Positions 9,769 to 20,136 of a stretch of DNA of 64,000 nucleotides are shown in pieces; within the stretch, counting starts at the first letter, position 1, and the number at the start of each line of letters is the position of its first letter. The translations under genes were made by a program, and so were the position numbers. The notes under the pieces are model-generated. The model had not been told where the DNA came from, did not search any database, and saw nothing but the letters and a program-made list of their open reading frames with translations. Source of the DNA: Saprolegnia diclina VS20 (Eukaryota > Oomycota > Saprolegniomycetes > Saprolegniales > Saprolegniaceae); the NCBI RefSeq assembly GCF_000281045.1, contig NW_008246083.1:598265-662264 (forward strand), in the 5' to 3' direction.

Positions 9769-11697
9769 ATGTCCCTCGATGCACCGCGCCGGATGCGGGT
9801 CAAGGTCCGAATGCAAGCGAGTGCGCGCGAGCATGCGGCGCTGCACGCAGCCATGCAGCGACACCGACTCACTCGCAAGACGATCTACGTCCTCGTGCTT
9901 GGGCATCACGGCTTGACGTTTCTTGTCGCGATAGCGCTCGGCGGTGCCCACTTTGCCAGTGCCACCGAGGTGCTGGGGGGGCGCCCCCCCTCGGGCGTCG
10001 CCTACCTTCTCGTGGGCCTCCTGCATCTGAGCGCCTGCATGACGTGGGCGCCAACCCACCTGATGTGGGTCATTTGACGCCACAAACTCTCACCCTCCAC
10101 CGCGACGTGGAGAGCGTATGCACCGTACTTGCACGCGCTCGAGATGGCGGCGCACGTGTACACGGCGTCGAATATGGCCGCGACGCTCGTCGAGCCAAGC
10201 TGCCCGCTCGGCTTCGCGTACCTCGTGGCCCTGCACATGGCGTGGACGAGCAAGAGCCTTGTTCCCCCCATGGTGTGTGCCAAGCGGCCGACACTTCGCA
10301 CCCCGCTCGTCTCGCTCTCGTACGCGCTGCTGTCGTTTTACGTGTCTGTGGGCTATGTGCTTTGGGTGCTCGTGGTGCCAGCCGCGACCACCATCTCTCA
10401 TTTTCGCCACCAGAGCCGCGATTTTGACTGGGCCGCCACGCACGTTCCGACGTGGCGCTTCGTCCTCTCGTCGGAGCCGCTGGATATAGCCACGCGGCTC
10501 ATTGCTCTCGTCGCCACGTACGTGCGGCTTCATACGGTGGTCGCTGCGGTCCGCGTCGTGCCGAGCCGCGTCAAGCGCACGCATACGCTCAACTCGATCT
10601 CGGAAGACAAGACGAGCGATGGGCGACGCGCTGTGCTGCGGCTGCTGCCCGCGACCAAAGAACTCCTCGACAAAGTACGTCCGGGGTCTGTCGCTAAAGC
10701 GCTGCCCGTGATTCTACCTGCCAACCGACGCTGGCGCGTCGGCTTGTACTTTATCTACAACCTTCTCGCGCTCACACTGCTGGTGCTAACGACGCACCGA
10801 AGCTACTTTCGCTTAGCGTGCCCGCCGGGCTGTCGCGTCGCGTCGCCGTCCTGGGCGAACGAGCGCTGTCACTGTGTTTATTTTCGATGGGACTGCGCGG
10901 TCGATGGCCCCATGGACGCGTGGGACACCTATTTTCAGATCCTCTCGAGCCCGACGCTGTTGTGGCTCCACCTCCAGCGCTGCCCGCTGCCAAACGGCCT
11001 GCGCGCCGACACGCTGGCCTTGTTTCCATGTCTCTACGGTCTCCATTTCGAAGCGTCCGAGCTGCGGCGCTGGGACATTCCACAGCTGCCGTCGACGATT
11101 GCCAGCGTCTTTTTGCACGGCACGAACCTCCGTGGCCTGCCACCGGCACTTCTATCCCCGCCGTTATCGCTCCAGACACTGTATGTGACCGACTCGCCGG
11201 CGCTGGGCGACCTCCCATCGACAGTGTATGCGAGCTGGCACGCGCTTCGCGACATTGCGCTCACAAACACAAGTCAAACGAGCCTCTCGGGGCAAATTCA
11301 AAAGCTGCAGGCGCTCGAGTACTTGGACGTGGGACACAATGCGCTCACCGAGCTGCCGCCAGAGCTTACGAAGCTGCCGCATATTCAGTTGGTCTTTGCG
11401 GACCACAATCAGTTGGTCGAGATCCCCGCCGCGCTCGTGGCCGCCTACCCGTCGCTCCAGCTGGTGCTCAACAGTAATCCGATCAGCACGGTGCCCCTAA
11501 GTCTTCTCAACGCCGTGCAGCTCCACCTCATCCACGTGGCGTCCACAACGTACTGCAATGCGACGCGCTCGAGTGTCTGCTACCGCGACTGCGCCCCGAG
11601 CTGCGCGGCGCCCCGCGTCGGCGACAACTACTGCGACAGTCGGTGCAACGTCCTTGGCTGCAACTACGACGGCGGCGACTGCTTGCCGTTGCCCTAG
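9769..11697 (+). CDS. multi-pass membrane protein with leucine-rich repeats and a C-terminal Notch (LNR) repeat
   Basis: Two exons, 9769-10064 and 10113-11697 (48-nt intron containing an in-frame TGA), about 626 residues. The N-terminal third has several hydrophobic segments (for example TIYVLVLGHHGLTFLVAIALG and SYALLSFYVSVGYVLWVLVV); another near YFIYNLLALTLLVLTTH precedes a Cys-containing ectodomain. Leucine-rich repeats follow (LEYLDVGHNALTELPPEL and neighbours). The extreme C-terminus is a Lin12/Notch repeat with CYRDCAPSC, YCDSRCN and the signature YDGGDC. LNR repeats bind calcium. Such LRR/LNR membrane proteins occur in oomycetes; a surface recognition role is inference. The start could also be the ATG at 9853. 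Confidence 0.75.
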
Positions 11698-11780
11698 ACA
11701 AAAGCACCGAGTGGATCGCATTTTGAATAGAAGGATAGGCTTCATCATAAAGGGTATCTAGTAGGTTACAAGTCAACAAC

Positions 11781-13853
11781 TTAGTAGGTTATTAGGAGCC
11801 AACAACTCGAGGCAGCGAGCAGAAGGAGGCGTGTGCTTGGCACCGAAGAGGGCGCAATGCTCGCCAACCCAAGCCCCGAGCTCAGCGAGATGTCGCCGTT
11901 CGCATCAAGCAGCTGATGACCAAACATCTCTTGGCGCAGCCTTGGCGCGAGCTCAAGCGCCAGTGGCGGCAAATGCGCGAGGCACGTCGTGTTGACCGAC
12001 GACACATTTCCGTTGTTGGTCAAGTACGAGAGGATAATGTCGTAGCCACATGGACTGTCGATGACCGCGTGCGACGCATCCGAGACGTTGACAAAGAGCT
12101 TGTGGGGCGTCGTGTACTGCTCAAACTGAAATTGGGCTTGGTCGTCCGGTGTGATCGGGTCGAGACCGCCGTTGAGCACGAGGAGGCTCGTCGGTACGGG
12201 CGCGGTTCGGTTAAAGTACGCGTCGGGAGCGTAGGAAAAGCCTTTGGTCGCTGGATAGGCTTGCTCACGGCACGCTTGGTCTACGTTGCTCTCCTGGTGA
12301 AAATGAGGGCTAGGGTAGGGCTAGGGTCGTACCTCGGTGGTTGGTAAAGAGGCAGTAGGCCATGAAATCACGGTATACTGGGTTGTCAACGACTTGGTCG
12401 GTGAAATATTGAGCGAGCGTGGCCAAGGGCGGCGCGGGTGAGTAGAAAAGCTGGTGCTCAGACGCCAAGATGACGTAGTAGAGCACGAGCGAGTCGTAGT
12501 CAGACGTAAAGTTCGGCTCGAGGAGGTCGTTGTCAAGCAAGTACGGACCCACGTACGTTTCGAGGACTTCAATATCTGCGTCCGAGCACCTACGCTCTAT
12601 GTAAAAACAGCAAGAACTCAGCGTGTGTTGCACCCTTGGAGCAGCGTCAAGAGCGGGTAAAACGACGTGCGCAATGTGCTGGCTTCTACAAGTGCCGCAA
12701 AGAGCCGACGGGCGGCAAACGACGGCGGGTCGACTGGCGCACGTCCCGCCACATCTTGCAGCCATGACGCGCACTCGGGTGTCGCGCCATCGTCGAGTTC
12801 GCTGTAGTACATGCGCAGTGTGTCCTCCAGCGGCGTGTCGGAACCAGTGACGCCCTTGTCCAACGCGCGAAGATACCGTGCGACTAGAGTGGGGTTACGT
12901 ATTTAGTTGATGACCACTCGTGAGACGTACCGACGGCCCCGTACGCTGCGTCGCCGTTGGGCACGTCGAGCGTCTCGGGCACGATGCTGTCGAGTAAATA
13001 CCCGCGGAACGTGAACTCGTGCGCGAGGTGCAACACGCGCGCCATCAAGTACGAGCCGTAGCTCACGCCGTAGACGTACCAGTCGACGTCGGGATCAATG
13101 ATTGGGCTCAAGTACGTCAAGTCCTACGCCTCCTTGTCATCCTCTAGCATAAAAAATACACCGCACCTTGGCGGCGCTCGTCGTCGAGAACGCGTCGGCG
13201 GTCGGGCCGTACTGGGCGTGAAGTCGGTCAACGCACGCAGCGAGGTCTTGTGCGTATTTGAGGTCCTAATTTGCGGTTGGTGACAGGTTGCGAACGTGAC
13301 AACGACGACGTACACCGTCGCATGTGAGCTTGGCGCTGCGGCCCGACCCGCGGTGGTCCATGGTGTAGACGCTGAACGTACCGTTGAGGTCCATAAAGAG
13401 GTCTTGCATAAGGATCTCCACTGAGCAATTCAGTAGATTTAGACTCTAGCGCGTCACACCAGAAGAGCGTACTGTCGACAGACGAACAGCCTGGCCCGCC
13501 GTCCATGACCCAGATTGCACTTGTAGCAACGGGCGACGCAATGCGCTTGACAAAGATCGGCAGCGTCTCCGTACCATCGCAAATGCCTACGATCGTGAGT
13601 ATAGAACCCTGCGCAAGAGCGCACCGGGATGACAGAGCGGCATGGAAAACACTTGGCATTCGGCGGCCAAGGCGGCACCGCGCTGTCGACGCGCCACGTC
13701 GGCGTCGTCGTCGGTGTCGGCGTCGGCGTCATCAAATGGGATCGTATTCGGCGGGCAAGATGACCAGCCCGACGACGGGACTTGGAATGCTACGACGGAC
13801 GCTGTGACGGCGGCGAGCACCATAACAATGACAAGACGCATCGTTGTTGTCAT
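11781..13853 (-). CDS. secreted serine protease of the S33 (tripeptidyl-aminopeptidase-like) alpha/beta-hydrolase family
   Basis: About eight exons joined by introns of roughly 38-55 nt (for example 13625-13853, 13473-13586, then an exon starting at 13420). Seen: a signal peptide (MRLVIVMVLAAVTASVVAF), the oxyanion motif DGGPGCSS, VYTMDHRGSGRS, the nucleophile elbow GVSYG, and a TAP-like C-terminal domain with NGGLDPITP (acid) and DASHAVIDS (histidine). The full Ser-Asp-His triad is present. The protein ends in a hydrophobic stretch (RLLLLAASSCWLLITY) after a Ser-rich region, consistent with a GPI-anchor signal. Family members remove N-terminal tripeptides or prolyl residues. An extracellular or surface peptidase for saprotrophic or pathogenic nutrition is inferred. 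Confidence 0.85.
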
Positions 13854-14501
13854 GTCGTGGTCCAAAGGACAGTGAACCCAACCGCATCCCGCGCCGAAAC
13901 TGTGTTTCAAACGTGTCTCTAGCATACGTCAGCCTCTTAAATGCGTATATTACATGAGCTTTTATTATGAGAAAGATTTTATGCTTTAAACACGTACAAA
14001 AACATGCAGATTGACGATGGACGCTACGATACAGTGTACGTGTTGGCCAGGATTCGAATCCATCGGCGCATGGACAGGGGTGGCGTTCTGACCGATTCGC
14101 TGCGAGGGAAGATGCCACGAGGTGGACTTGTAGAGCTAGAACTACTGCAAGCAAAAAGCACTCGACAGCAACTGCGCCAGCAACGTTTAGAGACGATGGG
14201 GAAATGACAGCTGGACCCTTCTGGGCCCAACGTGTCGGGCGATCGTGTTGTGAGCCGTGGATGTGCGACAAGAACGGTGTTACGATCATCTTGCATAAGC
14301 AAATTCATGGCGTCCATGTCAGATCGACATGCACAGACGGCGCGACTGCTTGACGCTCACAACTGACGCTCACGGCTCCTTACTTTGCCCCGTCGAGGAA
14401 TATTAATATGAAGCGTGCCCAACCTTAACGTGAACAATCGCAAGTTGATCAACTAGTAGACAACGAAGTTATTACACAACTCGTCTACTAGTGTTCTTGA
14501 C
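13854..14501. other. intergenic region
   Basis: No gene recognised. ACTAGTAGAC near 14452 and GTCTACTAGT near 14483 form a 10-bp inverted repeat. A tRNA B-box-like GGATTCGAATCC near 14050 has no surrounding tRNA fold. Confidence 0.45.
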
Positions 14502-16448
14502 ATGCTTGAAATACGTAGACGGTCTCGACTTCGAAACGGTCGTCCGACTTGTGCCATGAGGTCGACGCAAGGCCTTCGCGGTGCGCGAGAGCTCGCCAAG
14601 GCCAAGCTCTACGCCACCTCGAGCCGCCCCGAGTGGAATGTGAGGCATCAACCTGCTCAGTGAGCGATATCTTATGCGTGGTCAGAACGAGCAGCAGGAC
14701 TTGAGCCAGCTTCAGTGCTCGGACAAGGAATTGGTAGAGCACAAATGGAGTGAATGCATTCGATGGTTGGCATAGGCGCTCAAGCACGAGCAGCGGACGT
14801 CTAAGCACCTCGAGACAGCCAAAGCGGACCTCTACTTCAAAGCCCAAGCGGACCAGCTCGCGGCTCGTGAGCGAGCGCTGCTTCGCGATCAAGAAGAGGT
14901 CATCTATTCATGCACGAACCCCAATCAACATTCCACACAGACGCGCAATCAGCAGTCGAATGTTCTGAGCCAGCAAGTCAAGCTCAACAAACTCTATGTA
15001 TGGGGCTGCATACTGGTCAATGTCTTACCACTTGGATTAGGAAGTCGTCGAGAAGCGCAATCACGAAGTAGCGGTACACACAGTGTTGAGCGTTCCGAGC
15101 GTAGTCAAGGTGTAGCAAAGGGAAGCCAAGCTCGATGCGCTTGAGAAGGCGTTGCGGGACCGAGAGGTCTTCTTGGCGCAGTGCCAAGCTGCGCTTCAAG
15201 CCAAGGAAGCCCAAGTCGCACAGCCCCCAGCCCAGGTGGGTTGCCCTATGCGCTATCACAACATATCGCATGAACTGACAAGGAGGTGTCTTAGCCGCCG
15301 CCAGGATCTTGTGATGAAAGTGACAGCCGAGAGCTCGCCCTTCAACACCGCGCGCAGGTGTCAACTTGTGTCATTTTCATTCGCTTTAGCTCCTTGTAGG
15401 AGCTAGCGCTATGGGGGGAACGGCTCGTGCTGCAAGAGAAGCAGGTATTACCATACCACTTTGTAGGCACGGAAAGCGGAAGACCACGTAGCTGGCCACG
15501 ATGGAAACGCTCTTTGAGACGCGTCAACAGGAGTGGGAAGACAGCCGCCGTCGCCTCCAAGCCCAGCATGCGGATGCCGTCACGACGTGGCAGCTCGAGA
15601 CGCAAGCGACGACCGTCCGGCTCGCCGAGGTACATGGCTTGTCCATCAACGCTCTTGAAACGATATCGTTAGGCGCGCGAGAAAGAATTGCGTCAGTACC
15701 AAGACAATATGTCCAAAGTACAAAACCATCCTGCCAGTCGTGTACACCACGGACTTTGTAGTTGGCACTCGAACAAGGGCGACTGCGAGATCAAGAAGCC
15801 GTGCTCCGGGCCATCAAAGAGGCAACATCGACGATGACCAACGAGCACAAGACGCGCGATGCGGAGCTCGCAGCACGTGGTGCGCTTCCGCACACAAGCG
15901 TGAAGATACACACACCATTGTAGCGACTGCGGTCGCCGAGCGAGAGGCGGAGGTCGCAGCGAGAGCGACCGAGCTGGACGCACGCGCGCTCGAGCTGGAA
16001 ACGAGAGACAATGTGCGGGTCGAGAAGGAAAAATGGCTGCGGAATCGGGTTTCGACCAACGTGTTTTGGTTGAAAGATTGATACAAACCGATGTCGTTTA
16101 GGAACGAAAACTCGACGTGCTTGCACAGGATGTCGAGACGCAGCACGAGCTCAACGTGCAAAAGACGATCGAGCTGGCTCAAGCAGCGGCTCGGCACCCG
16201 CCGCTCAACAGTACTACGGTACGAGGCACTAGATGCTCCAACGGACTTGGAGTAATCGCGTGGGACACTATACATAGATGTCGGTCGCAGTTGCGCATAC
16301 CAATGTGACCGAGGATATACCCATCGCGCTGCCTTTGGCCCAGAAGCCAAAGGAAGGTGGACGAGCCCTGCGTCGGTCGCATTCGACTTCGGTCCGCCAC
16401 AGCTCGGTTGATCCGCCCAAGAACAATTATTGCAAACCCAACAACTAA
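14502..16448 (+). CDS. coiled-coil protein, many short exons
   Basis: A plus-strand chain of short exons separated by about 45-nt introns. Recognisable coding blocks include MRSTQGLRGARELAKAKLYA, ALKHEQRTSKHLETAKADLY, QREAKLDALEKALRDREVFL, LALEQGRLRDQEAVLRAIKE, ERKLDVLAQDVETQHELNVQ and a last exon from 16278 that ends in KPNN and TAA at 16446. All are Ala/Glu/Gln/Leu-rich and heptad-like. The start is uncertain: the ATG at 14502 is in frame with the ATG at 14556. The family is not recognised. Its style matches the coiled-coil genes at 5987 and 43662. Exon joins were followed by eye only, and gene decay cannot be excluded. Confidence 0.5.
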
Positions 16449-17066
16449 CGTCAACGAATCACAAGTACGGCTGTTGCAGCGTAGTACACGGGTCGAATCT
16501 CTCCACTGTGTTTGGATGGAAACGAAGCTGCCCACTTGACCCGCGAATCAACTAGGACTGAGTTCATCAATGCAACGCTCCCGGTAGCGTTTGGTGTCGC
16601 AACGGTCTGTCATCTCGGTCGTACCAGTGCATGATCGCCCATCACCATTGAACAACCAGGGATGACGTGATTACGAGCAGCTGCAGACCAACATCGAGGT
16701 CGGAATAGCCGTGCAGTTTGCGGGCGTCCCGCCGTGTCGACCAAAGAAGGCACTGGTGTGCTCTTGTCAATAACAAGCACAAACGACGTCAGTTTGATTC
16801 TCGACTCGACGGGGTACTCATCATGCTGCGAAGCCGACTAAAGAGCAGCTTGGAAATGGGTGGTTTTCACGCCCCGGCATTGGCCAGCTGGTGCGTGACC
16901 AATGCGAGGCGAGGTGCCGACTGGCTCATCTGAGTTGAGGCGTGCACAAGTAATATGATATTGCCCCGCCATCCTGATATTGCACCTCGGTTATCATCGT
17001 GTGTCGCGTGGCCTCTAATACGCGATTACGACATACCACCCGACGACGGCACTTTGCTTTTGCCCC
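16449..17066. other. intergenic region
   Basis: Possible leftover exon-like fragments of the upstream coiled-coil gene but nothing that forms a supported model. Confidence 0.35.
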
Positions 17067-17567
17067 ATGGCGATCTGCGTCTTTAACGACTGCGGCCAGC
17101 CCGCGCTCGACGGCTCGGACAAGTGTCATTTCCACCGCAACAGGACTAAGTGCAGCGTGCCCGAGTGCACCAACCAGGTGTACGCGCGGCACCTCTGCAT
17201 CCGGCACGGTGGCAAGCGCACGTGCCAGTACCCCGACTGTGTCACGAACGCCCGCGCCGGCGACCTTTGCGCCAAGCACGGCGGCGCCAAACACAAGCCG
17301 CTCTGCTCGATCGAAGGCTGCGCCAAGAAGGCGTACGGACGCAACCGCTGCATTGCCCACGGCGGCGGCAAACAGTGTTTGGCCCCGCAGTGCCGGACCC
17401 GCGCGCGCGTGAGCGGCTACTGCTGGCGTCACCGCCACAAGACATCGGCGCCAACGGACGACCCGCTGCTTTCGATCGTGGATGCGTGGATGAACGAAGA
17501 TACGCAGCACGAAGACGCGAGCGGCCCGACGCCGTACTACCCCGCGCCGAGTCCTCGCAATTCATGA
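17067..17567 (+). CDS. C4-C9-C2-H zinc-module protein, long subtype A, member 1
   Basis: 166 residues, intronless. Five consecutive modules of C-x4-C-x9/10-C-x2-H are visible (CVFNDC, CSVPEC, CQYPDC, CSIEGC, CLAPQC starts), several ending in HGG or HGGG. This repeat resembles the zinc-binding repeats at the N-terminus of plant WRKY19-type proteins, and automated annotation often names oomycete members after it. No WRKY domain is present. The second module carries the subtype signature NQVYAR. The C-terminal 40 residues are Asp/Glu-rich (SIVDAWMNED). Probable nucleic-acid or protein-binding regulator; function not established. It is the only plus-strand member of this cluster. Confidence 0.8.
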   Translation: MAICVFNDCGQPALDGSDKCHFHRNRTKCSVPECTNQVYARHLCIRHGGKRTCQYPDCVTNARAGDLCAKHGGAKHKPLCSIEGCAKKAYGRNRCIAHGGGKQCLAPQCRTRARVSGYCWRHRHKTSAPTDDPLLSIVDAWMNEDTQHEDASGPTPYYPAPSPRNS

Positions 17568-18392
17568 CAGACGACGCACAAGTAATTTATCGCTGTTGGA
17601 CGCTTTTTCAGTATTACGTAAGGGAATAGTCCCTTGATCAAAATCCACAAAAGCGTTTTGGCGCCAAACGGTCCCGGGCGTTTCCGCTTTGGCGACTATA
17701 AGATCTTGATGTCTTGGTGCACGCGTTGCGCAGTCGAGCTGCGAAAGAAGGGATGGCCATCTAGTACGATAGTCATGTGTACTAGCTTATAGCTAGTGTC
17801 TAGGTGTTGGTATTGCATGTTACATGTAGAGATACGTGTGAACACCGAAGCCACCAGCACTCCACTCACTCTACAATACACCTTTCACTACGGAGTGCGA
17901 GCTCGGAGTGCGGACGGTGGCTTCTACACACCTGGAGCCCTTTCTGTACATTTGCATTTGCTTTTGCGTTGGTCAAGACCAACACTAGGGTAAAAGGCAA
18001 GGAAAGGCGTAGCGATGGATTCTGATATATAAGGTCGCCGCGCGGTTCCCGCCAATGGTTTCGAGAGTGATGATCGATGCACCGTCCGCGATTGAACCAT
18101 CATTCACACCCACCCGCGTGGCGTCGCGTCGTCTCCTCTTGCATGATGACGAGCTTGTGCTGTTGCTGGAGCTTTATGTATATATTGAAGACGTTATTGT
18201 ACACAGTGAGGGAAAATTCAAAGAAGTATATTACGAGGTTGCCAAAGAGACTAGAAAATGTGTTACAGCGCGGGCGACGTGGCTGGTGTTTGTGTTATAA
18301 ATACGGCGTGGAGCATGCAGAGAGGGCGCTACTGGAAGAGAGAGGACGAGGCTTCACGAGAGGACTTATGGATGATCGGGCCTCGAGGAATC
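17568..18392. other. intergenic region
   Basis: No gene seen. A TATA-like GATATATAAGG occurs near 18022 without a recognisable downstream gene. Confidence 0.4.
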
Positions 18393-19070
18393 TCACTCGA
18401 ACGCGATGGCGGTCGTACCTTGGGTGGTGCAGCTGTCAAGTGGCGCCAAGCTAACGTCCATCAAGTCCAACGAGATGAATCCGCCAAAGTCCATGAACGA
18501 GTCCATCGCCAAGATGTCCTCGTCCATGCGGCTAGCCCATGGATCCTCCATCGAGTCCTCGAGAGCCATCATGAGCTCGGTCGGCAGCATCGCCTCATTG
18601 TCGCCGTGCTCCTTCTGGAGGGTCGAGGAGGATCGTGGGGTCAATTCAAAGTCAGAGAAGAGAGAGATCGAGGGTGTCGGCGATGCAGCCACGACGCGAT
18701 TGCGGTGCGGCCAGCACACGCCACGGTCTCGCGCCGCCGCACCGCAGCCGGCCACGCCGCAGAGCGTGGCGCCAGCGTGGGCGAAGCACTTGGTCTTCGC
18801 GCCGCGCACCGCGTTCGTGCAGCCGTCATGGCCGCAGAGGCCGAGTACCTTTGTGCAGTGCTTGCTACAGCGCTTGCCAGCGCGGGCGGGCGACCCGCAG
18901 CCGTCGACCTCGCACGTCTCTTTGCCGCCATGGCCCACGCAGAGACGCCGGGCGTAGACTTGGTTGCAGCAGCCTTCGATCCGGCACTGGGCGCGGTACC
19001 GGTGGAAGGCGCACTTGCTACCGACGGCCGCGGGCTGAGCGCAGCCCTTGAAGACGCAGGGCCCGACCAT
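18393..19070 (-). CDS. zinc-module protein, subtype A, member 2
   Basis: 225 residues, intronless. Five C-x4-C-x9/10-C-x2-H modules in the first 125 residues (CVFKGC, CRIEGC with NQVYAR, CEVDGC, CGHDGC, CGVAGC ending CWPHRNR). The tail is longer than in its neighbours and strongly acidic-hydrophobic, with repeated MD/DL pairs (ALEDSMEDPW, DEDILAMDSFMDF, SLDLMDVSL). Such composition is typical of transcription activation domains (inference). A near-perfect core promoter lies about 25-40 nt upstream. The gene belongs to a run of four minus-strand members. Confidence 0.8.
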   Translation of the reverse strand: MVGPCVFKGCAQPAAVGSKCAFHRYRAQCRIEGCCNQVYARRLCVGHGGKETCEVDGCGSPARAGKRCSKHCTKVLGLCGHDGCTNAVRGAKTKCFAHAGATLCGVAGCGAAARDRGVCWPHRNRVVAASPTPSISLFSDFELTPRSSSTLQKEHGDNEAMLPTELMMALEDSMEDPWASRMDEDILAMDSFMDFGGFISLDLMDVSLAPLDSCTTQGTTAIAFE

Positions 19071-19094
19071 ACTGCTGCTCTGTTCGTCTCGATG

Positions 19095-19111
19095 GAAATT
19101 GCAAACTGAGC
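19095..19111 (-). promoter_or_regulatory. oomycete core promoter of zinc-module member 2
   Basis: Minus-strand GCTCAGTTTGCAATTTC matches GCTCATTYYNCAWTTT at 15 of 16 positions and lies 25 nt upstream of the ATG at 19070. Confidence 0.6.
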
Positions 19112-19569
19112 GGAATTTAGGGTTGGTTGAGACAGCCTGTTTAAAACAGTGTGTTTTTGGTAAAGATACGTACGTGCTGCATTGGTGAGATGGACGCGCG
19201 TACGACGACGGCTTGCGCTAGGTCAAGGACCAGGATCCAAGTGCAGTGTGGTCCATGGACGTACACACATTGCTGCGTTTCTTCGCTGAATGGCTATACG
19301 AGCCAAATCTACCACCCACACTGGCATGGCAACTGCAGGGTGGGGTGTTTGATACATGTTTTATACATGGCGCCGAAATGAGCCGGTTGTAACGTGCCGA
19401 ATTAGGACTAAAAATCCGATTTTAAAAACTGGACACGACTGAAATCCGGTTTCGACTTGATTTTTTACCGGCGCCCCCACCGGCTCGGAGTCTCCAGCTC
19501 TGGCATCCTTCGTCGCTGTGGTCCACGTTGGACAATGTGTACAAGGATAAATAACATATTTAAGGTGAT
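19112..19569. other. intergenic region
   Basis: Nothing recognisable between the two zinc-module genes. Confidence 0.45.
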
Positions 19570-20109
19570 TTAGAACAGAACAATGTCGTCGAGTATCCCA
19601 TCAAAGTCGATAAAGTCGTCCGAGAGCGAGGAGACAAGCGTCGTCTCGTCCATCATCCATTCGTCGAGCATGAGAATCAACGCGTCGCCGTCGTTGCAAG
19701 CCAAGGCCTCTTGTGGCATGGGCTTGGAGAGCACGCGGTTACGGTGGTGCCAGCAGAATTTGCCCATGCGTGCGGGCTTCACGCAGTCGTCGACGGCGCA
19801 GTTGCTGCTGCCGCCGTGGAGCGGACATTTGGTTTGGTTGGCGGCGGCGGTGTCTTGAGTGCACCCGTCCACTGAGCACGCGCTGCTGGACCGCGCCGTG
19901 TGCTTGGTGCAGAAGTCGCCAATACGCACGGGCGAGGCACAGCCCGGCGACTGACACGTCTTTTTGCCGCCGTGGCTCACGCAGAGGAGGCGGGCGTAGA
20001 CCTGGTTGAAGCAGCCGTCGACTTTGCACTTGGAGCGGTAGCGGTGGAAGGCGCACTTGTCAAGGGACGGCACGACTGGCTTGGAGCACCCGTTGAAGAG
20101 GCAGCTCAT
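19570..20109 (-). CDS. zinc-module protein, subtype A, member 3
   Basis: 179 residues from the ATG at 20109, giving the MSCLFNGC start that aligns with the other members; an in-frame start at 20202 would place coding sequence over the promoter element. Five C-x4-C-x9/10-C-x2-H modules are followed by an acidic tail with the motifs LILMLDEWMMDE and DFDGILDDIVLF. The same LMLDEW and D-x-DGILDDI blocks end members 4 and 5, so the tail is conserved independently of the modules. A DNA-binding factor with an acidic activation tail is the working hypothesis. Confidence 0.8.
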   Translation of the reverse strand: MSCLFNGCSKPVVPSLDKCAFHRYRSKCKVDGCFNQVYARLLCVSHGGKKTCQSPGCASPVRIGDFCTKHTARSSSACSVDGCTQDTAAANQTKCPLHGGSSNCAVDDCVKPARMGKFCWHHRNRVLSKPMPQEALACNDGDALILMLDEWMMDETTLVSSLSDDFIDFDGILDDIVLF

Positions 20110-20120
20110 GATGGAGCGAG

Positions 20121-20136
20121 GAAATTCGAAAATGGC
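20121..20136 (-). promoter_or_regulatory. core-promoter-like element of zinc-module member 3
   Basis: Minus-strand GCCATTTTCGAATTTC lies 12-27 nt upstream of the ATG. It matches the TCATTYYNNAWTTT type of initiator. Confidence 0.55.

Noticed and set aside
14045-14065. GGATTCGAATCC resembling a tRNA B-box
   Set aside because: No acceptor, D-arm or anticodon arm can be folded around it on either strand.
17067-17567. Calling the zinc-module proteins WRKY transcription factors
   Set aside because: There is no WRKYGQK core and no WRKY-type zinc finger; only the associated small repeat is similar.
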